A DNA stretch of 55,706 bases. Origin: Bacteroidaceae bacterium. Its GTDB lineage: Bacteria > Bacteroidota > Bacteroidia > Bacteroidales > Bacteroidaceae. Under the pieces are notes generated by a model, which worked only from the letters and a program-made list of their open reading frames with translations, was not told the DNA's origin and made no database searches. Of this stretch, positions 16,231 through 25,359 are shown piece after piece. Made by a program: the position numbers and the translations under genes. Every line of letters begins with the position of its first letter. Position 1 is the first letter of the stretch. The stretch covers positions 1-55,706 of the forward strand of contig JAFZYE010000009.1 in the NCBI GenBank assembly GCA_017616445.1, read 5' to 3'.

Positions 16231-18195
16231 ATGAGACAATATAGATCATATATTATTGCCGTCATCTTCTGTATGATGCCGCTTATGGCATTTGCTCAGG
16301 ACTTGCTCGTCTATTATGTGGTGGGCAATGTAACCTATGCACCTAACGGCTCGAGTGTTCCGCTTGTCATGAACACCCGCATCAAGCCGTCTGTTGTCAT
16401 CACGATACCAGCTGATTGTAGAGTGGAGCTGTTGGATGTATCAAGTTCCAAGCGCTACATTCTTGTTGCTCCCGGAAAGGGCGCAGTAAGTGCGTTGTCA
16501 AAGAATTCTTCGAACTCTGTTATGGATGTGACTCAGGAGTACCTCCAATATGTCCTCAAACAGATGGCCAACGAAGAACTGACATCGCTGAAGCAGCACA
16601 GCCGTGATAGTGAACAGGTGGCAGAATTGCTACAGTCCATAGAGGATAGAGAGATGGAAGGCAGTTCGTTTGCTGATATCTTCAATGATTTCAGAAACGA
16701 TATCCATAAAGAGTTTGAGGAGTTCCGTCGCAAGAACAACGAAGAATATGCTGAGTTTGTTCGTAAGATATGGAAGGAGTTTAAGTCTGCACCAGCCCTT
16801 CCGAAACCAAAGGATGATTTTATCAAACCTGTGGTTTATCAGGATCCTGAAGGACAGCCAACAACTGATCGTTGGAAAATCCTCGATAAAGTGCAGAACT
16901 TTGCAAAGAAAGTATTCAAGTTATCAAAGGATGATGTAGAAAAGGCGAAAGGAAAGAACCGTCCGAAGCCAGCAACTCCTGAAAAGAAAAAAGAGGCAAA
17001 CAAACCAACGATATCAATAGGTTCTGCACCTAAAGACGAATTGGGCGAGCAGCCAATCCAGGAAGTTGCGATTCCTGAATCACAGGAGAAGTTCTCTTCA
17101 ATGCCATTCACATTCTTTGGAACAGAGTTGTCTGTACGTATTGATGAGAGTCGTCGTTTGTATCTCGGCAAGGTCACTCCCGATAATGTGGCCGACCTCA
17201 TTATCAAGCAGTTATCGACAAAGTTCTACGATAACACGATTATTGATTGTCTGGCACTTCGCGACAAGTATCAACTTTGTGACTGGGCCTATCTGCTGAT
17301 GCTTAGAGCACTGAGTGATACTTTCTGCGGAAAAGGAACTAAAGAAGCAGCGTTGCTCACAGGTTATATCTATTGTCAGTCAGGATACAAGGTTCGATTC
17401 GGAACAGATGTCAAAAAGGAGCAGCTCTATCTGCTCGTAGGTAGTCGTCATTTCATCTATGGCAAGATGCCTTGGATGATTGATGGTGATTATTACTATC
17501 CTGTTGAAGAAAACACGCCTTCACTACTATCTATCTGTGAGGCGGCCTATCCACAAGAGCAGAAACTCTCTCTTTTCATTCCAACAGCGCCAAGCTTTAC
17601 AAAGGTGTGGGGTGAGGAACGTGAGATTGCTTCGAAACGTTATCCAGACATCAAGGTTCATGTGAAGACCAACCAGAATCTGATGAAGTTCTATGATACC
17701 TATCCTTCATCGCGTATTGGTGATGACTTCACCACTCGGTGGGTGATGTATGCCAACACCCCTTTGCAGGATGATATCAAACAGCAGATTTATCCAGACT
17801 TGAAGAAAGCGCTCGAAGGAAAGAGTGATCCTGAAAAGGTGGAACGTCTGCTCAACTTTGTGCAGACAGGATTAGAATACGGATATGATGATGTGGTATG
17901 GGGTGGTGATCGTGCCTTCTTTGCAGAAGAATCCCTCAACTATCCGCTTTGTGACTGTGAGGACCGTTCCATCCTCTTCACGCGACTCGTCCGTGATTTG
18001 GTGGGATTGAAGTGTGCTCTCATCTACTATCCAGGGCATTTGGCTTCTGCAGTCCACTTCAAAGAAGATGTCGGTGGTGTACGCTATATGATGGACAACG
18101 AACCATACGTGGTTTGTGATGCCACATATATTAATGCTTCCGTAGGTATGCAAATGCCTGGTTGTACAGATGCCACATTGATTGCAATTGAGTAA
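16231..18195 (+). CDS. Exported transglutaminase-like protein with intact Cys-His-Asp triad
   Basis: Signal peptide 1-22 (PLMAFAQ). Domain order: N-terminal beta domain (about 24-90, LLVYYVVGNVTYAPNG) also seen in the product of 24538; a helical, charged stretch (about 110-185); a low-complexity KPKPATPEKKKE linker (about 225-265); a middle domain (about 285-480); and a C-terminal transglutaminase/cysteine-protease-like fold (about 505-640). The predicted triad is C576 in CDCEDRS, H603 in GHLASAV and D630 in VCDATY. It could cross-link, hydrolyse or deamidate a protein or peptidoglycan peptide. The N-terminus could hold it on a partner protein. A paralogue with Cys changed to Ser lies at 22647. 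Confidence 0.75.
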   Translation: MRQYRSYIIAVIFCMMPLMAFAQDLLVYYVVGNVTYAPNGSSVPLVMNTRIKPSVVITIPADCRVELLDVSSSKRYILVAPGKGAVSALSKNSSNSVMDVTQEYLQYVLKQMANEELTSLKQHSRDSEQVAELLQSIEDREMEGSSFADIFNDFRNDIHKEFEEFRRKNNEEYAEFVRKIWKEFKSAPALPKPKDDFIKPVVYQDPEGQPTTDRWKILDKVQNFAKKVFKLSKDDVEKAKGKNRPKPATPEKKKEANKPTISIGSAPKDELGEQPIQEVAIPESQEKFSSMPFTFFGTELSVRIDESRRLYLGKVTPDNVADLIIKQLSTKFYDNTIIDCLALRDKYQLCDWAYLLMLRALSDTFCGKGTKEAALLTGYIYCQSGYKVRFGTDVKKEQLYLLVGSRHFIYGKMPWMIDGDYYYPVEENTPSLLSICEAAYPQEQKLSLFIPTAPSFTKVWGEEREIASKRYPDIKVHVKTNQNLMKFYDTYPSSRIGDDFTTRWVMYANTPLQDDIKQQIYPDLKKALEGKSDPEKVERLLNFVQTGLEYGYDDVVWGGDRAFFAEESLNYPLCDCEDRSILFTRLVRDLVGLKCALIYYPGHLASAVHFKEDVGGVRYMMDNEPYVVCDATYINASVGMQMPGCTDATLIAIE

Positions 18196-18228
18196 GCTTA
18201 TTCATTAACCAATTTCAATAAAACACTT

Positions 18229-20010
18229 ATGTTTAGATTTACTAAAATTTCCGCTGTAGCATTCGCAATGATGCTACCTCTGTGTTTACACGCACAACAA
18301 AATGATTTTGAATCGAATGCATTTATCCAAGTTCAGGGTGGTGCACAGTTACCGTTTAGTCCAGGCAAAAGAATGGATTTGGTGTCACCTAATTTTGGTG
18401 TCAACTTTGGTGCTTGGCTATCACCTGCAATGGGTTTCCGTGTAGGAGGTGAAGGATTAAAATCAAAAGTTTTTTATAAGGATAAGTACAACTCCTTTAA
18501 GTACTATAATGTAAATGTTGATCTCTTATGTAACTTGTCATCATTCTTTACGGATGATTTCAATTCCAAGAGTAGACTCTACGTATTTGGAGGTGTCGGT
18601 TTAGCTGTATTTGGAGATCAAGATATAGATACTCGTTTGGAGAAAGACGAATTGAGTGGATTGCACAATCAGTCTCATAATCTTCGTGCCGGATTGGGTT
18701 ATGAATACCAATTGGCTCGTCCATTCAGTGTGTCAGCAGAACTCCGTTTTAACAATGCCAGCAGTATCTTTGACGGATTGAAAGGTCCAAACAACCGCAG
18801 CGACTGGCGTGCTTCACTTCTTCTTGGTGTAGCTTATCATTTTGCATACAACAAGAGCAAAGAGTATTCTTATGTAGAACCTGTTCTGACCTCTACTGCT
18901 CCACTTACATTGTATGAGCAGAAAGAGCAAGAGGTAGATGCACGAATGAATACATGGATGAAGCGCATAAAGGGTGAGAGCAAAGACGATTATGCTCTTC
19001 GTACATCAAACGAACGGATGGAAGCACAACGTCTCGACTACTCTAAGACTGTTTCTACCGGAATGGCAGGTAACCGTATCAGTACAAATCTTAGAGATGT
19101 ACAATATAGCAATAATAAGGAAATGTTAGGTGTCAGGTTTACAGATATGCCTGCAATTGCCATCAAGGTTCCACGCTCAGAAATCGCAAGTATCAAGCCC
19201 GACAATATTCAGTTCGCAAATACGATCTACAACCTGAATCCAGGTGATAAGTTCGAGGTAATGTATACGGATGTTATCAACCCTGCAACAGGAAAGAAGT
19301 ATACTTATGTGAAGGAACAAAATGCTCAGTACATGCCAACAGATGGTTATTTGCCACTTTCTGCTATCCATCAGGATATGGAAGCTAACACTAACTTGCA
19401 GCAAATCAAGGATGAGGTTGTAAGGGAAGCAAACGAAAAGAAGATTCTCTCTGACAATACCACAATTACTGTGGCTACAGAGTTGATTCCTACCACCAAC
19501 GGCCAGGCTGATTATAAGATTACTTACTCATATACAGTGAAAGACGGATTCAGTGTACACGATGACTTTGCACCTGGTAAGTATGATGCATCTAAGTCTC
19601 CTGCATCTGTTGCTATGCTCAAGATTATCAAGGAGTCATTGAACGGTGAGTTTGCTAAGTATTGTAAGCCTGGTAAGCCTGCAGAAATTAAGTATTCTGG
19701 TTCTGCCGATGCATCACCAATTAATGGAAAGATTGCATACAATGGTATCTATGGTGATGTTGTTGACCAGGCTGTAAAGATTTCTGGTAAACCATCTAAG
19801 TTGACCGTAACCAAGCAGAGTGGTATTACTACTAACGAACAACTTTCAATGTTGCGTGCCATCAGTGTGAAGAACTACATTCACAAGAATATTCCTGCAC
19901 TGAATGATCTCAACTTAACAGAAAACTATAATGTAGAAGTCGCATCTGAGGAGGGTTCTGAATACCGTCGTGTTATTGCAGAATTCCTGTTCCATGATGT
20001 TCTTAAATAA
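18229..20010 (+). CDS. Outer-membrane beta-barrel protein with OmpA-related C-terminal domain
   Basis: Signal peptide 1-23 (LCLHAQ). Residues about 25-215 form an 8-strand-type small barrel (alternating patterns: FIQVQGGAQLPF, FGVNFGAWLSPAMGFRVGGEG, YYNVNVDLLCNL, LRAGLGYEYQL, ASLLLGVAYHF). Residues about 235-390 contain a WxxR...IKVP module also found in the caspase protein of the next gene (here WMKRIKGES and IKVPRSEIASIK near 311). The C-terminal 110 residues have an OmpA-like helix pattern (LRAISVKNYIHKNI) ending in a strand, but lack a clear peptidoglycan-binding signature. It follows the transglutaminase-like gene by 33 bp. Confidence 0.72.
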   Translation: MFRFTKISAVAFAMMLPLCLHAQQNDFESNAFIQVQGGAQLPFSPGKRMDLVSPNFGVNFGAWLSPAMGFRVGGEGLKSKVFYKDKYNSFKYYNVNVDLLCNLSSFFTDDFNSKSRLYVFGGVGLAVFGDQDIDTRLEKDELSGLHNQSHNLRAGLGYEYQLARPFSVSAELRFNNASSIFDGLKGPNNRSDWRASLLLGVAYHFAYNKSKEYSYVEPVLTSTAPLTLYEQKEQEVDARMNTWMKRIKGESKDDYALRTSNERMEAQRLDYSKTVSTGMAGNRISTNLRDVQYSNNKEMLGVRFTDMPAIAIKVPRSEIASIKPDNIQFANTIYNLNPGDKFEVMYTDVINPATGKKYTYVKEQNAQYMPTDGYLPLSAIHQDMEANTNLQQIKDEVVREANEKKILSDNTTITVATELIPTTNGQADYKITYSYTVKDGFSVHDDFAPGKYDASKSPASVAMLKIIKESLNGEFAKYCKPGKPAEIKYSGSADASPINGKIAYNGIYGDVVDQAVKISGKPSKLTVTKQSGITTNEQLSMLRAISVKNYIHKNIPALNDLNLTENYNVEVASEEGSEYRRVIAEFLFHDVLK

Positions 20011-20020
20011 CAAATGATTG

Positions 20021-20074
20021 AAAGGGGAGGGTGAAGATAAAAACCGAATCCTATTCTTTTACCCTCCCTTTTTT
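20021..20074 (+). terminator. Terminator-like hairpin between barrel and caspase genes
   Basis: AAAGGGGAGGGT pairs with ACCCTCCCTTTT around an A/T-rich loop of about 28 nt and ends in six T residues. It may lower transcription from the first three genes into the caspase genes, giving unequal amounts. Confidence 0.6.
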
Positions 20075-20103
20075 CAACAATCAACAAATATAATCATTAT
20101 TAC

Positions 20104-22623
20104 ATGAAACATTTTATACTAATCATACTTGGAATAGCGTTAACTGGTATTTCTTTTGCACAGCATGTCGACAATTCAAATGTGGAGTTGGCAAAAGATG
20201 TTAATGTGGATTCTTTGACTCAAACGATATTTGCCCACTCCGAGAGTCTTTATGACAGTTATTTTGTACAAAAGGCAGATGGTACGATGCCCAAGAGTCA
20301 GCAATATGATATGTTGTTAGAGTGTTTTTATGGATATATGAAATGTATGAACAAAGTAGATGCGAATGCCTTGTCTAACATCAAGGAAAAAGTTCGTAAA
20401 TTACGTCCTGAGTTAGAGGAAGCTGGCATCTATTTCAGTAATAACGGCAACAACGGGAAAGCCTATAAATATTTAGAGAACTATCTTGTTATTCCACGTC
20501 TTCCATTGTATGATGGTGAGCAATTCCCTCGTAATGCCAATTATCCTGCATACGTGTTCAATGTGGCAGCAGGGCTCCACAATGATCATGATTATAAAGG
20601 TGCTGTATTCTATCTGAAAGAGTATATAGAATTAGGCGAAAAGCTTCATCAGCAGAACTGTTATAAATTCCTTGCGATGGATTTGGATTTGTTAGGAGAA
20701 TTTGAGCAGGAGTCAGGAGTACTTGACGAAGGCATTATGAATTTTCCTAATGATATTGATATGCTCAAACAGGCAACTCAGCTCTATATTAAGAAAAAAC
20801 AAGATGACAAAGCCGAGGCGATGCTTAACAAGGCATTAGCTTTAGTTCCTTATGACGAGGATTTGAAATTGTGTAAAGCTTCTCTTATTGATAATAAAGG
20901 TAATTATCCGGAAGCTTTAGAGATATATAAGGAGTGCTATGTCAAGAATCCTAATGATGTCGATACGAAAAAACGTCTTGCTTTTTGTTACTATAACTAT
21001 GCTGGTTCTTTGATTGATAAGAGCAATACAGCGCAGGATGCTGAGCAATATAAATCACTGAAGTCGTCTGCTGCTGATAATTTCAATCATGCCATCTCTT
21101 TGCTTGAGGAATTGGAGCACATGGACGATGTGGTGCAAGAAGACAAACGTATTCTTGCTGCTTTGTCAGACGCTTACCTTCAGGTGGGACGTGCAGCAGA
21201 TGCATCACAGATGAAGGAACGCGCAGAGCAAGCAAATATGGTTCTGAGTGTGGCTTCTCCTCAAAACACAGAAGTGCCGAATTTCAATGATTGGTATAAA
21301 CCACGTTTGGATAAGTATTTGGAAGAATGGGTGACACGAGGAGAGTTTGAACCTGCTGATGCTTATGCCAACCGAGTTAATTCAGAGACTCGTAAGAGTT
21401 TCATTGCGACAAAACGTCATGACTTGGAACGTGAGTATATTTATGAATACAGTAGCAGATATAATTTGAGGGATTTGACCATCAAACCTTACGATCCGGA
21501 TCATGAGACATTCCGTATCCAGACTCCCCAAGGTGAATTGTATATCAAGGTACCATTGGCAAATGATGAAGCCAAAAACTTCAAAGACAGTTGGAATGGT
21601 GTTCTTGTTTCAAATCCTGTTTTCAGGGTTGACCGTTCTGGAAATATCAGATTAGCAACAGCTCAGTTTGTCACCCCTAATGGTCATTCCTATTTATACG
21701 ATGCAGATATGGAATTAACCTACGGAAAGGTTCCGATTGCACCACCACGCTGGAATGATGAGGATTTGATGGCTGAGGCAGAAGTCAAAGAGAGTCCGAA
21801 AAAGGTGAATGAACCTGAGTATGTTGAGGCTCTGAATGTCGGAGAGTCATCTGTTGACGTAGATGTCCCAATGAATAAGAAAAATGCGAATGAGGCTACG
21901 TATGTCCTGATTATATCGAACGAGAACTATGAAAACGTGGCCAAAGTGCCATTTGCCAATAGTGATGGCAAATCATTCAGGAGATACTGTATTGATGTGT
22001 TAGGCATTCCTGACTATAATATCACTTATTTGGAGAATGCGACATTAGGTAAGATGATTGGTGCCGTTGAAGAGATTAGCAAATGGAAGAGTTTCTGTAC
22101 GAATATGATTGTCTATTATTCTGGCCATGGACTTCCTGATCCTTCGACAGGACAGTCATATTTGATGTCGGTCGACGCAACACCAACGAATTTCAGAACA
22201 AGTTATAAGCTGTCGCAGTTCTATGCGGATTTGGCGGCCAACTATGAGAAGCCAATCACCGTCTTTTTGGATGCTTGTTTCAGTGGAGCAGCTAAAGACG
22301 GAGTGGTAATGGATAAGTCCGCCCGTGGAGTCATCATTAAGACTACGAAGGAAACGCCTACGAACAATATGGTTATCTTCAGTGCTTGTACAGGCGATGA
22401 GACAGCATATCCGTATACCAACCAGAAGCACGGTATGTTTACATATTTCCTGTTAAAGAAACTGCAAGAGGACAAAGGCAAGACCACGTATAAGAAACTG
22501 GCAGATTATATTCAGCAGCAAGTAATGCGAACGTCACGCCAGGTGCTTGGTCATGTACAGACTCCTACAACATACTCATCAATGGCTGACTCAAAGTGGC
22601 AAAGTATGCGTTTGGATAAATAA
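20104..22623 (+). CDS. Exported TPR-caspase (peptidase C14-like) protein
   Basis: Signal peptide 1-20 (TGISFAQ). Residues about 100-380 are TPR-like helical repeats (for example DDKAEAMLNKALALVPYDED and YPEALEIYKECYVKNPND). A module at about 400-560 (RGEFEPADAYANRV, then IKVP at 481) is shared with the preceding barrel protein. The C-terminal domain (about 598-839) is caspase-like, with catalytic H675 in YYSGHGLP and C725 in FLDACFSG. An FSACTGDETAYPY stretch and a final QTPTTYSS motif fit the caspase/metacaspase fold. Both catalytic residues are present, so activity is expected. The signal peptide places it outside the cytoplasm, unlike most studied prokaryotic caspases. The next gene starts 23 bp after the stop. 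Confidence 0.85.
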   Translation: MKHFILIILGIALTGISFAQHVDNSNVELAKDVNVDSLTQTIFAHSESLYDSYFVQKADGTMPKSQQYDMLLECFYGYMKCMNKVDANALSNIKEKVRKLRPELEEAGIYFSNNGNNGKAYKYLENYLVIPRLPLYDGEQFPRNANYPAYVFNVAAGLHNDHDYKGAVFYLKEYIELGEKLHQQNCYKFLAMDLDLLGEFEQESGVLDEGIMNFPNDIDMLKQATQLYIKKKQDDKAEAMLNKALALVPYDEDLKLCKASLIDNKGNYPEALEIYKECYVKNPNDVDTKKRLAFCYYNYAGSLIDKSNTAQDAEQYKSLKSSAADNFNHAISLLEELEHMDDVVQEDKRILAALSDAYLQVGRAADASQMKERAEQANMVLSVASPQNTEVPNFNDWYKPRLDKYLEEWVTRGEFEPADAYANRVNSETRKSFIATKRHDLEREYIYEYSSRYNLRDLTIKPYDPDHETFRIQTPQGELYIKVPLANDEAKNFKDSWNGVLVSNPVFRVDRSGNIRLATAQFVTPNGHSYLYDADMELTYGKVPIAPPRWNDEDLMAEAEVKESPKKVNEPEYVEALNVGESSVDVDVPMNKKNANEATYVLIISNENYENVAKVPFANSDGKSFRRYCIDVLGIPDYNITYLENATLGKMIGAVEEISKWKSFCTNMIVYYSGHGLPDPSTGQSYLMSVDATPTNFRTSYKLSQFYADLAANYEKPITVFLDACFSGAAKDGVVMDKSARGVIIKTTKETPTNNMVIFSACTGDETAYPYTNQKHGMFTYFLLKKLQEDKGKTTYKKLADYIQQQVMRTSRQVLGHVQTPTTYSSMADSKWQSMRLDK

Positions 22624-22646
22624 AGGTAAATAAAAAAATAAAGATA

Positions 22647-23345
22647 GTGAAAAGACAGTTTTTTGTAATAATGTTTTTGGCATCCCTGACATTACAGGCT
22701 CAAAATGGTCCTGCAACGAATGAGGTGCGTACCATCAAGGCAGAGGAGATGCCTACACAGGCGATAGTGACATTTGATGTTCAACGCATTAAGACGATGG
22801 GCAGTTCTTCAACAGCTTCCAATGCGACAGGAGCTGCACAGTGGGAGACGTATGCAAATACCCCTTTGAGCGAGGACGTAAGGGCACAGCTCTATCCGCA
22901 ACTGCGTAAGTATATAGTGAATTTTGGACAAAAGGAAGCGGTGAATGTGTTACTCGACTGGTTACAGACATCAGGTAAGTTTACTTCACGTGCGAAGCAA
23001 CAGTCTTCTAACGCTAAACGGCCTAACCGTCCTTACTATCCAGAAGAGATGCTTTATTATCTTAATGGCGATTCCGAGGATTATGCCATCCTGTTTTCTC
23101 GCATCATTCGCGATTTAGTAGGACTCGATGTCGCTTTGGTCTATTATACCTCCAACGTAGATGGTAAAACGTTCAACCACATGGCAACTGCCATTCAGTT
23201 TACCGAAGATGTGCCTGGTGATGCTGTCACCATAGGCGAAAAGCGCTATGTGATTACAGATCCTGCCTATCAGGGAGCACCTGTCGGACGTACTCATCCT
23301 CATTGTGATAATTCTACCGCAAACATCATATTGTTGAAACGATGA
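22647..23345 (+). CDS. Transglutaminase-like paralogue with Cys to Ser change
   Basis: GTG start at 22647, supported because it gives a complete signal peptide (MKRQFFVIMFLASLTLQAQ) with no in-frame ATG upstream. The mature part (about 70-230) aligns with the C-terminal fold of the 16231 product: both have ANTPL, a YPxLxK helix, an ILFxRxxRDLVGL helix and VxYY. The position of the catalytic cysteine (CDCEDRS) reads GDSEDYA here, giving S143; H178 (NHMATAI) and D205 (TDPAY) are kept. It is therefore either a pseudoenzyme or a serine variant. It overlaps the CHASE2 gene by 4 bp (ATGA). Confidence 0.75.
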   Translation: MKRQFFVIMFLASLTLQAQNGPATNEVRTIKAEEMPTQAIVTFDVQRIKTMGSSSTASNATGAAQWETYANTPLSEDVRAQLYPQLRKYIVNFGQKEAVNVLLDWLQTSGKFTSRAKQQSSNAKRPNRPYYPEEMLYYLNGDSEDYAILFSRIIRDLVGLDVALVYYTSNVDGKTFNHMATAIQFTEDVPGDAVTIGEKRYVITDPAYQGAPVGRTHPHCDNSTANIILLKR

Positions 23346-24541
23346 AGAAAGTTACATTCCTCCTCAGATTACGACGTCACTTTCTTATCAAGTTCATTGG
23401 GGCGTTTCTCCTGAGTGTCGGCATCATAGCTGCCACCTATTTCATAGGCAATAGCGACATACCGATGCCCGATGAGATGAAGGTGCTGCGTACGTTCGAC
23501 CGCATTATGAAGTTTAGCGGTCAGTATGAGGATAATGTGCCTGATAGCATCCTGCTGGTTAATGTCTGTTACGATAAGCAATTGGTTGATTATTCTGTTC
23601 ACGACATTCCGGTAGGCCAGTTTGTCATTACAGATCGTGAGAAACTGTTGCAGTTCCTCACCGCTGCCTGTGAGGCCGACAACTATCGTTACATCATGAT
23701 GGATGTATTCTTTGAGCACAGCATCAAAAGTCCGCAAGACTCTGCTTTGTTCGCAACAATCAGCAAGATGAACCGTATCGTGATTGCCAATCATACGGAT
23801 TCATATCTCTCAGACTCTTTGCTGAAACAGAAATCAGCCTATGCAGACTATACTGTGACATGGAAAGAAGCAAAGTTCTCGCATTTCCAATTCATGCGTG
23901 AGGGCGATGAGCCTACCATGCCGCTTCGCATCTACGAGGATCTCACGGGCAAGACCATCAAGCGTTGGGGACCTTTCTATTTCTCTGATGGCCGCCTCTG
24001 TAAGAATGCCATCACACTCAATCTGCCTATCCGTGTGGCAGAAGACTACAGCCTTGAAGCTCCCAATATTCTGGAGAAACGCTATGAGTTCCTTGGTGCG
24101 GATATTCTGGCTCACGACAGCATCTATCCTGTCTCCATGCAGTTGGAGGACAAGATTGTTATCATCGGAGACTTTATGACCGATGTGCACGATACCTACC
24201 TCGGTCCACAACCAGGTTCGCTTATCTGTATCAATGCTTATCATGCCTTGCAGCAAGGCGATCACTATTTCCAGTGGGGGTGGGCTTTGGTGCAGTTCCT
24301 TATCTACTTCATCATCGGCTATTTCCTGATGAGTAACCTCACGTTCGCCAGGATGGTGCCCAATCTCTACCTTCGCATGCTGTTCTTCATCTTCAGTGTG
24401 CCTTCCATTCTGCTCGTCGTGGCCCTCATTGCTTATGTCACTACAGGTTATGTGTACAACATGTACATCCCAACCTTCCTATATTGGCTCTATCAGTTTA
24501 TTTATAACATTTACATGAAATCAAAAATGCAAATAAAATGA
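23342..24541 (+). CDS. CHASE2-domain membrane protein
   Basis: One N-terminal membrane helix (about 16-36, FIGAFLLSVGIIAATYFIG), a large periplasmic CHASE2-type sensor domain (about 50-305), then three C-terminal membrane helices (about 310-395). The CHASE2 signature near the end of the sensor is KIVIIGDFMTDVHDTYLGPQ followed by INAYHAL. CHASE2 domains normally sense extracytoplasmic ligands and are joined to a kinase, cyclase or similar output. Here no cytoplasmic output domain follows the helices, so signal transfer would depend on partner proteins. The start overlaps the upstream gene and the stop overlaps the downstream gene (both ATGA). Confidence 0.8.
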   Translation: MKKVTFLLRLRRHFLIKFIGAFLLSVGIIAATYFIGNSDIPMPDEMKVLRTFDRIMKFSGQYEDNVPDSILLVNVCYDKQLVDYSVHDIPVGQFVITDREKLLQFLTAACEADNYRYIMMDVFFEHSIKSPQDSALFATISKMNRIVIANHTDSYLSDSLLKQKSAYADYTVTWKEAKFSHFQFMREGDEPTMPLRIYEDLTGKTIKRWGPFYFSDGRLCKNAITLNLPIRVAEDYSLEAPNILEKRYEFLGADILAHDSIYPVSMQLEDKIVIIGDFMTDVHDTYLGPQPGSLICINAYHALQQGDHYFQWGWALVQFLIYFIIGYFLMSNLTFARMVPNLYLRMLFFIFSVPSILLVVALIAYVTTGYVYNMYIPTFLYWLYQFIYNIYMKSKMQIK

Positions 24542-25218
24542 AACGACTTCAATTTCTCAATCTTTCAATCTTTCAATTAAAGTCAACCCTTGTAGTCATT
24601 GGATTATGTGGTAGCCTTATGGCTCTGGCTGACGACTATAAGATTCTTTATACCAACAGCAACGATATCCTCGTCGATGGAAAGAAAGTGCAGGTGGGGG
24701 CAACCTTCAACGATAAGTCTGTCATCACCTGGGCAAAGGGTCAGGAGCGTCAGGCCATCAAGGCGGTGAACACAAAGACCAACAAGATGTGTCTGTTTGT
24801 CTCACAGTCGATGGAGAAGAACTCTCTTACAGCCTATGAGATTCTCACAGCCAACAAGCACCTCTCTACCCACGATGCTTATATCGAAGGTATGGATCTC
24901 AGCATCCCTGTCAAACTACGTTTGTTGTTCTACAAGCAATACGAACTGCTCGATACCTTGGTCATTGATACCAGAGTCGTTCTTCCACCATCATTATCCG
25001 TGATAGCAACATACGAATATGACGGTACGCGTTATTCGAAAACGTTGAAGACAGCGAACGGACAGATTTTCATTGACCGAAAGCTTTTTAATGTTGATGG
25101 AAAGGCACTCAAGCCACGTGATGTGTTCCTCAATATCGACCTCTATAATAAAGATGAAAACGTTTACTTCTTTATCAAGGGCGATGTAGAGTTGATGGTC
25201 ATTCCTGAGACGATATAG
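24538..25218 (+). CDS. Exported protein of unknown function, last gene of the caspase cluster
   Basis: The N-terminus (about 1-32) is a hydrophobic export signal ending MALADD. It is partly built from a CAATTTCTCAATCTTTCAAT-type intergenic repeat, so a downstream start cannot be excluded. Residues about 33-95 (YKILYTNSNDILVDGKK, SVITWAKG) resemble the N-terminal domain of the 16231 product (LLVYYVVGNVTYAPNG). The rest is beta-rich, including KLRLLFYKQYELLDTLVID, without catalytic signatures. It overlaps the CHASE2 gene by 4 bp and probably acts with it. Confidence 0.7.
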   Translation: MKRLQFLNLSIFQLKSTLVVIGLCGSLMALADDYKILYTNSNDILVDGKKVQVGATFNDKSVITWAKGQERQAIKAVNTKTNKMCLFVSQSMEKNSLTAYEILTANKHLSTHDAYIEGMDLSIPVKLRLLFYKQYELLDTLVIDTRVVLPPSLSVIATYEYDGTRYSKTLKTANGQIFIDRKLFNVDGKALKPRDVFLNIDLYNKDENVYFFIKGDVELMVIPETI

Positions 25219-25221
25219 TTA

Positions 25222-25359
25222 GGCTCTAGACACTAGACTTTAGACGTTAGACTTTTTTTCTTAACTCTTAATTCTTAATTCTTAACTAAATAAGACATCA
25301 ATCTTTCTTAACTCTTAATTCTTAATTCTTAACTTAAAGCGTATATTCTCCCTTGGCTC
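25222..25359. repeat. TTAATTCTTAACTC and TAGACTTTAGAC short repeats
   Basis: Intergenic A/T-rich repeats precede xpt; the same pair of motifs occurs again before the permease gene (25950-26025), and the first motif at 49366-49395. No purine riboswitch-like structure is recognisable here. Confidence 0.65.

Noticed and set aside
25219-25359. Purine riboswitch before xpt
   Set aside because: The gap is filled with TTAATTCTTAAC and TAGACTTTAGAC repeats and has no three-way-junction-like conserved core.
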